A DNA stretch of 10,901 bases from Bacteroidota bacterium (lineage in GTDB: Bacteria > Bacteroidota > Bacteroidia > JAADEI01). Position numbers and translations under genes: made by a program. Positions 1-6,275 of this stretch are shown piece after piece. The stretch spans positions 1-10,901 of the forward strand of contig JAJRPU010000061.1 of NCBI GenBank assembly GCA_024280615.1. Reading direction: 5' to 3'. Under the pieces are notes generated by a model. The model worked only from the letters and a program-made list of their open reading frames with translations, was not told where the DNA came from and did no database searches. The stretch's first letter is position 1, and each line of letters starts with the position of its first letter.

Positions 1-21
1 ATATACTGTTTATGTTAATTG

Positions 22-72
22 ATTATAATTGCTTGAGTGTGTGGTTAATTTTCACTTAAATTATAATTGCTT
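22..72. repeat. 13-bp direct repeat in the promoter region
   Basis: The 13-mer ATTATAATTGCTT occurs exactly at 22-34 and again at 60-72, start to start 38 bp apart. The second copy ends at the first base of the -7 promoter element. The spacing is not a whole number of helical turns at 10.5 bp (about 3.6). It could be a regulator binding site in two copies or chance similarity in AT-rich DNA. No function is known to me. Confidence 0.5.
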
Positions 73-79
73 ATCTTTG
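49..79 (+). promoter_or_regulatory. Bacteroidota-type sigma-70 promoter for the surface protein gene
   Basis: TATCTTTG at 72-79 matches the Bacteroidota -7 consensus TAnnTTTG at every fixed position. A T-rich TTTT at 49-52 lies 19 bp upstream, where the -33 TTTG/TTG element is expected, so the -33 is imperfect. Transcription would begin near 85-87, giving a short leader of about 10 nt to the ATG at 96 or about 22 nt to the ATG at 108. No Shine-Dalgarno sequence is visible, as is usual in this phylum. Confidence 0.6.
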
Positions 80-95
80 TAGTGTAATCAGCAAA

Positions 96-3056
96 ATGGT
101 AATAGTTATGAAGGGAAGTAGGTTGGTTGCACTAGTCTGGTTGATGTCGATTTATGTCGGCACATTAGCTCAAGATAAGTATGTTTTTGATTATACTGGA
201 CAGGTAGATACATTTATTATTCCCGATAATGCCTGCCGGATAGTTGTGAAGGTTTGGGGAGCAGGTGGCGGAGGAGGCGGTGCTGATGCCTGTGGCAGTG
301 GTGGACCGGGAGGCGGCGGAGCCTATGTAGAAGCGACCCTTAGCTCAATAACTCCTGGAACAATATGGGAGATTTATGTCGGTGGCGGTGGTGGTGCTGG
401 TGCTAGTGGCGGCGGAGTTCCCGGAGGTGTAGGAGGGTGGGGCTTTGGTAATGGAGGCAATGGTGGTGCGTCCGGTGGCATTAATACTTCGGGTTCGGGA
501 GGAGGTGGTGGCGGTGCTTCTGCCATCGTTCAGAATGGGGTGCCTTTGTTAGTTGCTGGAGGCGGCGGTGGTGGTGGTGGTGCCGGGCTAAATACTCCGT
601 GTGCGGGGGCAGGGGGGGCAGCAGGTAATCCAGGAGAAAATGGTGGTGCAGGATGTACTTCATTACCCGGTCAGGCTGGAGCAAGCATTTCAGTAAATGG
701 CACAAATGGTGGTTCTGTTGGTATTACTGATGATGGTGGTGGTGGTGGTGGCGGCGGCGGTGGATATGACGGTTCCGGTGGTGGTGGAACAGGTGGTGGT
801 GCCGCCCCTGCCGACTGCGGAGGAGCTGGCGGTGGCGGTGGTGCTTCTTTCGGACCAACTATAATTGCTGGACTCGGGCAAACTCCAGGAAACGCAGGGG
901 ACACTGACTTGTGTTCAGGATGTGCAGCAGGTGGAAACCCCGGTCAGCAAGGGGGAAATGGTAGAATCGTAATATACGTTTATAAAAATCCAGTTATAAC
1001 GCTTGATTCCACTGTAAAGAGTCTCTGTGATACTCCAACAGGAAAAATTTTTATAACTGTTGACAGTGCTATCCAACCTTATGGTTATACATGGTTTACA
1101 ATATCTGGGTCTCTAGTTGACACAACAGAAGATTTAAATGGCGTTTTTCCAGGGGATTATGTAATCATTGTTCAGGATTCTCTCGGATGCTCTTCTGTTG
1201 ACACTTTTACGGTGCTTGGAACAGATAGTGGAACTTATGAACCAGGTGTCCCTGATTCAATTATATTGTGTACGAAAGTAAGAGATACTATTTTAATTGC
1301 GCCTTCAGGCGGGGCCGCCCCTTATACAGTTACTTATTCACCCTCTATTCCCAATTACCTTACCTGCATTAACTCAAACTGTGATACAATAAGTGTATAT
1401 TCTGATTTTAGAGATACGACTATGTATTATTTCACTATAACTGATAATGTGGGATGTAAAGTCTATGACTCAATGAAAGTCATAATATATAGACCGAGAG
1501 TATCTTTAATTCCAGACTTACCTTGGGCATGTTGGAGATACGGAGATACTGTCTCTGCACAAGTCTCAGGAATTGTCATTGGGGACACTTCATACAGTTG
1601 GAATATACCAGCTGGAGCAGTATGGAATACAATTTCACAAGACGGTGATTCTATAGTCATAATGGGGCTTCCACCTGTAGATACATTTATGTTTTCAGTA
1701 ACTGTCTCAGATGATTATTGTGATACAACCGTGCTTGGATACTTCACAACACGCTATCTATTCTCAGATGCACGCATATTGGATAGAACTGTATGTAGAG
1801 ATAAGGAAACGATGGCTTGGCCCTGGCCCCTACTCGGAGACACCCCATTCGTGTATACATGGAACATTACAAATGTACCTTGGAACTGTAATAATTCAAC
1901 CTGTGATACTGTTACAGTGACAGTGTCAGACACGGCATATATGCAATTAATTGTTAAGTCAGCGGTATATGGCTGTGCTGATACTATAGACACCACGGTC
2001 ATTCCTCTTAACTATCCTGTATTTTTTGCTAGACCTAATACTGTATATCCGTGTCACGGGGAAGACAGTATATATGTGGATGTACAGGTTTTTTATTCTA
2101 ATGGTCCCTATTCTGTTGGATGGTCCCCCTTGGTTCCTGAATGTTTCAACGAATCGTGTGATAAGTTCGTATTCGGACCTCCATTCCCAGACCCCGTAAC
2201 TGTATATGTTGAAGTTGTGGACAGTGAAGGATGTAGAACTCTTGATAGCTTTACCATCATACCTGACTATATCCATGTGGATGCCCAAGACCTATATGGT
2301 TGTAGAAACAAATTTGATATAGCTAGGGCAACGGTAACTGGAAATGTAGGCAGCTATTTCCTTACGTGGTACCCGCCCCAATTCTTTGAATGTAACACCT
2401 GCAATGAAACTAAGGTTAAACTACTTGATTCTGCAAGGGCTGTTGTCGTGGCAGTTGATTCAATCGGCTGCATGGCATTTGACACATTCAATATAATAGT
2501 ATGGGATAATCCAGATTTCTACCTTCCAGAAGATACTACTGTAATAAGAAATTCAGTAATAGAATTTTCATTGCCTCCGCAGTATGATTATAATTGGCAA
2601 CCGACAACATATGTGGAATGTCCTACTTGCCCCACAACAGAAGTAGCCGTCTATGAAGACTATCAACGCTATTATGTAACAGCATATAACGAATATGGTT
2701 GTTATGTTGCCAAGATGATAGAAATTCGTTCCATTGAAGTTCACTGTGACAGTGCGGACTTCTTCGTGCCTAATATCTTCTCGCCAAATGGCGATGGGAT
2801 AAACGACATTTTGTATGTATATGGTAATGCAGATGCACTAGTTGAAACATTTATGGTTTGGGACCGATGGGGCAAACTGCTCTTTAAAATGGAATCAGTG
2901 CCCATTAGCATTAACACTCTCCATAGCGAACAAGGTTGGGATGGCTCCAGTGCCGGAGACCTGCAAAGACCTGATGTTTACTCATACTACGCTAAAATTA
3001 GATGCCCATCAGGAACAACTTTTGAGTTAAGAGGAGATGTAACCCTTATGCGTTAA
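96..3056 (+). CDS. Secreted glycine-rich, SprB/PKD-like repeat surface protein with T9SS type B sorting domain
   Basis: This is a probable cell-surface or secreted protein exported by Sec and then by the type IX secretion system. Numbering is from the ATG at 96. An ATG at 108 removes four residues, leaves the signal peptide intact (MKGSRLVALVWLM..., cleavage likely after LAQ at 26) and is equally plausible. Next comes a short FDYTGQVDTF module (31-40) and then a very glycine-rich domain (about 55-290, Gly runs up to 10). These are followed by an SprB-type repeat (about 298-375), six further Ig/PKD-like modules (about 385-880) with paired cysteines and 'GC' near their ends, and the C-terminal sorting domain (about 888-986: VPNIFSPNGDGIND, WDRWGK, GWDG). 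That last domain is the gliding motility-associated family (CHU_C/TIGR04131). I see no enzymatic domain; adhesion, matrix or a motility role is inference. It is the first gene of a likely two-gene unit with the sulfotransferase. Confidence 0.9.
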   Translation: MVIVMKGSRLVALVWLMSIYVGTLAQDKYVFDYTGQVDTFIIPDNACRIVVKVWGAGGGGGGADACGSGGPGGGGAYVEATLSSITPGTIWEIYVGGGGGAGASGGGVPGGVGGWGFGNGGNGGASGGINTSGSGGGGGGASAIVQNGVPLLVAGGGGGGGGAGLNTPCAGAGGAAGNPGENGGAGCTSLPGQAGASISVNGTNGGSVGITDDGGGGGGGGGGYDGSGGGGTGGGAAPADCGGAGGGGGASFGPTIIAGLGQTPGNAGDTDLCSGCAAGGNPGQQGGNGRIVIYVYKNPVITLDSTVKSLCDTPTGKIFITVDSAIQPYGYTWFTISGSLVDTTEDLNGVFPGDYVIIVQDSLGCSSVDTFTVLGTDSGTYEPGVPDSIILCTKVRDTILIAPSGGAAPYTVTYSPSIPNYLTCINSNCDTISVYSDFRDTTMYYFTITDNVGCKVYDSMKVIIYRPRVSLIPDLPWACWRYGDTVSAQVSGIVIGDTSYSWNIPAGAVWNTISQDGDSIVIMGLPPVDTFMFSVTVSDDYCDTTVLGYFTTRYLFSDARILDRTVCRDKETMAWPWPLLGDTPFVYTWNITNVPWNCNNSTCDTVTVTVSDTAYMQLIVKSAVYGCADTIDTTVIPLNYPVFFARPNTVYPCHGEDSIYVDVQVFYSNGPYSVGWSPLVPECFNESCDKFVFGPPFPDPVTVYVEVVDSEGCRTLDSFTIIPDYIHVDAQDLYGCRNKFDIARATVTGNVGSYFLTWYPPQFFECNTCNETKVKLLDSARAVVVAVDSIGCMAFDTFNIIVWDNPDFYLPEDTTVIRNSVIEFSLPPQYDYNWQPTTYVECPTCPTTEVAVYEDYQRYYVTAYNEYGCYVAKMIEIRSIEVHCDSADFFVPNIFSPNGDGINDILYVYGNADALVETFMVWDRWGKLLFKMESVPISINTLHSEQGWDGSSAGDLQRPDVYSYYAKIRCPSGTTFELRGDVTLMR
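258..965 (+). repeat. Low-complexity GGN tract encoding the glycine-rich domain
   Basis: This stretch inside the surface protein gene codes for residues about 55-290, dominated by Gly with Ala, Asn and Ser. It contains near-perfect trinucleotide runs, for example GGT x5 then GGC x3 at 735-758, and short G homopolymers (G5 at 605-609, G7 at 612-618). It is much richer in G than the rest of the gene. The domain resembles the glycine-rich modules that follow an 'F-Y-T-G-x-V-x-T-F' lead-in in many bacterial surface proteins. Six cysteines are scattered through it. Confidence 0.85.
987..2735 (+). repeat. Tandem SprB/PKD-like modules with paired cysteines (protein-level repeats)
   Basis: About seven divergent modules of 70-90 residues lie between residues 298 and 880. 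Several share a layout: a Cys near the start, a central Y/F-x-W-x-P stretch, a C-x2-4-C pair (CINSNC, CNNSTC, CFNESC, CNTC, CPTC), and an end of D-S-x-G-C or similar. The first module (FPGDYVIIVQDSLGC) is a good match to the SprB repeat found in gliding adhesins. The others resemble the PKD/Ig-like repeats common in Bacteroidota surface proteins. Divergence at DNA level is high, so these are old repeats and not a recent expansion. Confidence 0.65.
2757..3053 (+). other. T9SS type B C-terminal sorting domain
   Basis: Residues about 888-986 of the surface protein carry the hallmark F-V-P-N-x-F-S-P-N-G-D-G-x-N-D start, then V-W-D-R-W-G-K, GWDG, and a terminal beta-rich stretch ending LRGDVTLMR. 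This is the gliding motility-associated C-terminal domain used as a type B signal for the type IX secretion system of Bacteroidota. The system itself is not encoded in this window. Confidence 0.92.
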
Positions 3057-3072
3057 AATTTCCTTGTAACAC

Positions 3073-3927
3073 ATGCGTCTTATAATGATTCTGGGACATG
3101 CACATAGCTCATCAACTTTGACAGGAATCCTACTAGGTTCATCTCCAGATGTTACTTTTACAGGCGAAGAATATGATTTCTTTAGAGAAAATGCCCTTGA
3201 AGATTATTGCACATGTGGCAAAAAGGTAAGCGATTGCCCTTTCTGGGCAGAAGTGAACGACCTGCTTGCAAAACAAGTGGGAGCAGATTTCAGGAGTAGA
3301 ATGCAAGACTTGCATAAAGGCTTAAACAGAGACACGATATACTTCTTAAATAAGAAATTCCCTTGTGATGAAGATTGCATGAAGATTTTAGAAGCATATT
3401 ACAAAATCCTGTATCAAGTCTCGGGAACTAAGTATATCCTCTCGGGAACAAAAAAAATATACTATTCCAGAAAAGTTTTAGAAAACATTTTTGGCAGCCA
3501 TGCATTAAAGTACATAATAACTGTCAGAAATCCCTTCGGAGCAATGGCTTCTTACCTTAGAAGGGGAGTGTCTTTCCTTCAAAGCCTCCGAATTATTGGA
3601 ACTTTCTATGTCATGGCTAAGTTAGCCGTTCCTAAAAATGTCCGTTATATCGTTAAATATGAAAATTGGATAAATAATCCTGTTGAGTTCTTCTCCAATC
3701 TCTCAAAAGAACTAAATATTCAACAACCGCAATGGAAAATTGAGTATGAAAATAACACTATCGCCATCCAGCCTGTTAAACAAATCCATATTTTCGCTGG
3801 CAACAAGATTCGTAAGAAGGATAAGCATGTGATTCAGGAAGACACAAGATGGAAAACAGAACTATCTTCATTGCAAAAATTAATTATATCAACGACCTTG
3901 CTACCTGTTTATAAAATCCTTTATTAA
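3073..3927 (+). CDS. Sulfotransferase family protein
   Basis: This is a probable cytoplasmic enzyme transferring sulfate from PAPS to an unknown acceptor. The N-terminus has a P-loop-like 5'-phosphosulfate site, ILGHAHSSSTL (6-16), followed by GSSPDVTFTGE. A CTCGKKVSDCPFW segment (46-58) is typical of one bacterial sulfotransferase group. IITVRNPFGAMASYLRR (148-164) is the 3'-phosphate binding region with the conserved Arg. Near the end, GNKIRKKDKHVI..D..W..L (243-264) matches the conserved C-terminal GN-x-x-R...I-x-x-D-x-x-W block. At 284 aa it is a normal length and looks intact. ATG at 3073 is used; ATG at 3085 (residue 5) would also preserve the P-loop. It begins 16 bp after the surface protein gene without an obvious promoter, so cotranscription is likely. 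The acceptor (glycan, lipid or protein) cannot be told from the sequence. Confidence 0.82.
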   Translation: MRLIMILGHAHSSSTLTGILLGSSPDVTFTGEEYDFFRENALEDYCTCGKKVSDCPFWAEVNDLLAKQVGADFRSRMQDLHKGLNRDTIYFLNKKFPCDEDCMKILEAYYKILYQVSGTKYILSGTKKIYYSRKVLENIFGSHALKYIITVRNPFGAMASYLRRGVSFLQSLRIIGTFYVMAKLAVPKNVRYIVKYENWINNPVEFFSNLSKELNIQQPQWKIEYENNTIAIQPVKQIHIFAGNKIRKKDKHVIQEDTRWKTELSSLQKLIISTTLLPVYKILY

Positions 3928-3954
3928 AGACAAATATTGATAGGTTAAGTCAAT
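3928..3954. other. Convergent intergenic gap, no convincing terminator
   Basis: The gap separates the converging ends of the sulfotransferase gene and recF. It contains only a weak inverted repeat, ATTGA (3936-3940) and TCAAT (3950-3954), with a 9-nt loop and an AT-rich stem. A strong GC stem with a T-tract is absent on either strand, so I do not call an intrinsic terminator. Confidence 0.4.
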
Positions 3955-5007
3955 TTAATGTTTTTGCTTTAAGACAACCTGTTGCCAATGGCTTCCCTTG
4001 AGTATATTCCACGAAGTTAGGAAAATTGATGAATTATGTGGTTTTACCTCCAGCAGGAAAGAAGGCACTGCATTAAGATATTTCTTGTCTTGGAATGCTT
4101 CCCAGTCGTCCACGAGAAAAGTAACCTCTTTTTTATGCTGGCTTAGCCATAACCATAGTGCAATAACTGTTGTCAAGGACAGTCTGGAGCCTTCTCCACG
4201 GCTCAGGAAAGAAGCGGCATCCTGACCATCAGCTTCCCATGTGATTTGGTCCCTCTGGGCTCCCCATAGCGTATAACCAAGTTCCATTTCTCGGTCTAGC
4301 TTATTTTCCCAGTCCTCGTCGCTGTGATGATGGTACTTAAGGTTCAGGAGATGCTTTTTATGTGGGAGTAGGTAGTCTAATAATTGTGAGGACATTTCAT
4401 TAATATCGTTTATTAATTTGTTTCTGTATCTCCTAATTAAAGAAGACGTTTCAAATAACAATTGTCCATAAGTGATTAAAAGTGTTTTGTCTTTGGTTGT
4501 TCTCAAGGCTTTATTTCGTTGTTCCAGTACACGATAATGCTTAATCAGGGTTTCTAAATAGGTCTTATTTGCCTGGGCAAGCAATAAGTCAACTTGTTTA
4601 CGGCGCCACTCCACAGGACCCCACACCCATTGGAAAGAATGCATGTTTAGGGAAATGGTTGGCATTAAACCGATGAGATTAGCCAGTCTGGAAATTAATT
4701 TCTTATTTACAAGAATTTTCTTTTCCCTTTTTGAGGCATCATAGAAAACCACCACTTCGGAAGGGGGACCACCCGTCGCAGGAATAATAACACCTTTAAC
4801 CCTAAAGAAGCCTTCTCCTTTTTTGACATACGTGCCTGCCGGTTGGCTTCCCTTTCCGGTGCTTAAATGCAATATAGCTTCCAAAATAGTTGTTTTACCA
4901 GTGGCATTACCGCCCACGATAGCCACTGCATTGCTATTAAATGAAATTTTTAAGTTGCTAAATTTCTTGAAATTGCTTAATTGTATTTCTCTTAGCGTCA
5001 CGGTCAA
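3955..5007 (-). CDS. recF: DNA replication/repair protein RecF
   Basis: RecF is an SMC-like ATPase that, with RecO and RecR, helps load RecA at single-strand gaps. The protein shows Walker A GGNATGKT (32-39) followed by ILEAI, the RecF signature GPVEWRRKQVD (130-140), a coiled-coil arm with LEQRNKAL (161-168), GAQRDQI (249-255, the G-x-H/Q-R-D block), an ABC-type signature LSRGEGSRLSL (268-278), and Walker B plus D-loop FLVDDWEAFQD (297-307). Its 350 aa fit the usual 350-375. The start is a TTG whose bases overlap the hutI stop in TTGA, suggesting translational coupling; a GTG two codons later is an alternative. The signature and Walker B flanks are diverged (E in place of the usual Q, W after DD) but the key residues remain. 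Being downstream of hutI is unusual for recF. Confidence 0.9.
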   Translation of the reverse strand: MTVTLREIQLSNFKKFSNLKISFNSNAVAIVGGNATGKTTILEAILHLSTGKGSQPAGTYVKKGEGFFRVKGVIIPATGGPPSEVVVFYDASKREKKILVNKKLISRLANLIGLMPTISLNMHSFQWVWGPVEWRRKQVDLLLAQANKTYLETLIKHYRVLEQRNKALRTTKDKTLLITYGQLLFETSSLIRRYRNKLINDINEMSSQLLDYLLPHKKHLLNLKYHHHSDEDWENKLDREMELGYTLWGAQRDQITWEADGQDAASFLSRGEGSRLSLTTVIALWLWLSQHKKEVTFLVDDWEAFQDKKYLNAVPSFLLEVKPHNSSIFLTSWNILKGSHWQQVVLKQKH

Positions 5008-6242
5008 TAAATTGTTCCATTTATGAACACATTCTGGATGTGGCCTGACCCAAACGCATAGGGCATATATTCCAAATTTTTAATGTGTGGTTTGGAAACT
5101 ATTAAGTTGGCAATGCTTCCTCTTGTTATAATGGCATGGATGGGGTCTAATTCCATTGCAAATGCTGAGTTGATGGTCATTGCATTATAGGCTTCTTGTG
5201 GAGTGATACCTCCGTATAAGCATGCAAGGGTCCAGACACAGAACATGTTTCCTGTGGGAGTTGTCCCGGGATTGTAGTCAGACGCCAGAGCCAGAGGCAA
5301 CCTATTATCAATCATTTTCCTCATTGGCGAATATCCTTTTTTCAGGAAGAAAGAGCTTGTGGGTAGGGCAACCGGTATGGTAGAGCTGTTTTTTAGAATA
5401 TTTAGTTCTTCATCTTCCAATTCTTCCACGTGGTCAACAGAGACGGCACCTACTTGAACAGCAACCTGAACGCCTCCAGTCCTGCCTAGTTGATTACCAT
5501 GAACTTTCGGCTTTAAGCCATATTTCAAACCTGTTTCAAGGATTAGCAAAGCCTCTTCAGGGGTGAAAAATCCCCGTTCGCAAAATACATCGCAATAATC
5601 AGCAAGTTTATTCCTGCCCACGTATGGAATAACGTCGCTAACCAGCTTGTCAATAAAGGCTTTCCGGTTATTTCTATATTCTAAGGGGAGGGCATGGGCT
5701 CCAAGAAAAGTCCTCCTGACAGGGATAGGCGACTTTTCCGCAATCTCATTTATTATCTCAAGGGCTTTCAATTCCCCTTCCGGTGTAATACCATAACCTG
5801 TTTTTATTTCTATGGCTCCCGTTCCCTGCCTGATCACTTCGTCCAGACGACGCAAACTCTCTTCCATGATTTGTTCCTTGGAGGCGGTCCTGAACTTCCT
5901 CGCTGAATTCAAGATTCCACCACCTCGCTCCGCTATCTCCTCGTAACTCATTCCTAGAATACGCATAACAAATTCGTCTTCGCGACTGCCCACATACACG
6001 ATATGCGTGTGTGCATCAACGAAGCAGGGCATCACAATTCCGCCTTTCGCATCATAAAACCGGTCGGCACGTTCGGGAACCTCAGACATAGGACCAAAAT
6101 CCTTTATTTTCCCATTTTCTATCGCAATAAAAGCATTCTCTATATATGGAACCTCTTTCATCTGGTCTCCCCGCAACGGACCCCCAATCTCCTCATCCCT
6201 CACTTGGTATAACTTCCCTACATTTGCAATGATTGTTAACAT
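5004..6242 (-). CDS. hutI: Imidazolonepropionase
   Basis: This enzyme hydrolyses 4-imidazolone-5-propanoate to N-formimino-L-glutamate, the third step of histidine degradation (EC 3.5.2.7), as a cytoplasmic metal-dependent amidohydrolase. Numbering is from the ATG at 6242. Visible features are the metal-binding HTH in VDAHTHIVYVGSRE (78 and 80), IKTGYG, the FLGAH block (His183), HGNQLGRTGG (His248), VDHVEEL (His271, Glu273) and SDYNPGTTPTGNM (Asp322). The 412-aa length is typical. A TTG at 6263 would add seven residues, but the ATG version MLTIIANVGKLYQ matches the family start better. It is the first gene of a likely hutI-recF unit, divergent from the saccharopine dehydrogenase gene. No hutH, hutU or formimidoyltransferase gene is in the window, so the rest of the pathway must lie elsewhere. 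Confidence 0.93.
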   Translation of the reverse strand: MLTIIANVGKLYQVRDEEIGGPLRGDQMKEVPYIENAFIAIENGKIKDFGPMSEVPERADRFYDAKGGIVMPCFVDAHTHIVYVGSREDEFVMRILGMSYEEIAERGGGILNSARKFRTASKEQIMEESLRRLDEVIRQGTGAIEIKTGYGITPEGELKALEIINEIAEKSPIPVRRTFLGAHALPLEYRNNRKAFIDKLVSDVIPYVGRNKLADYCDVFCERGFFTPEEALLILETGLKYGLKPKVHGNQLGRTGGVQVAVQVGAVSVDHVEELEDEELNILKNSSTIPVALPTSSFFLKKGYSPMRKMIDNRLPLALASDYNPGTTPTGNMFCVWTLACLYGGITPQEAYNAMTINSAFAMELDPIHAIITRGSIANLIVSKPHIKNLEYMPYAFGSGHIQNVFINGTIY

Positions 6243-6275
6243 AGGCTTAATTTTACTTACCAAAAAACGAAATTA
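6223..6275. promoter_or_regulatory. Divergent promoter region between hutI and the saccharopine dehydrogenase gene
   Basis: Only 33 bp separate the hutI ATG from the plus-strand ATG at 6276. On the plus strand, TTTG at 6223-6226 and TAATTTTA at 6248-6255 (one mismatch to TAnnTTTG) are 21 bp apart, a plausible Bacteroidota promoter whose -33 sits within the first hutI codons. On the minus strand, TAATTTCG at 6275-6268 is a one-mismatch -7 element for hutI, without a clear -33. Both are weak matches in AT-rich DNA. Shared regulation of the two catabolic genes is possible but no operator is visible. Confidence 0.33.

Noticed and set aside
605..618. G5 and G7 runs as a frameshift or broken gene
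   Set aside because: The frame is open and coherent before and after, through to the sorting domain; slippage remains only a possibility.
481..904. Several minus-strand open frames rich in Pro, His or Thr/Ser within the glycine-rich region
   Set aside because: They are the complement of the GGN repeats (giving CCN, ACC and CAC codons), have low complexity and lie fully inside a well-supported gene.
1959..2288. A 109-codon minus-strand open frame under the surface protein repeats
   Set aside because: It shows no family resemblance, and the plus strand carries clear repeat modules across the same bases.
3936..3954. Inverted repeat ATTGA/TCAAT between the converging genes as a terminator
   Set aside because: The stem is only 5 bp, mostly A-T, with no GC core and no T-tract.
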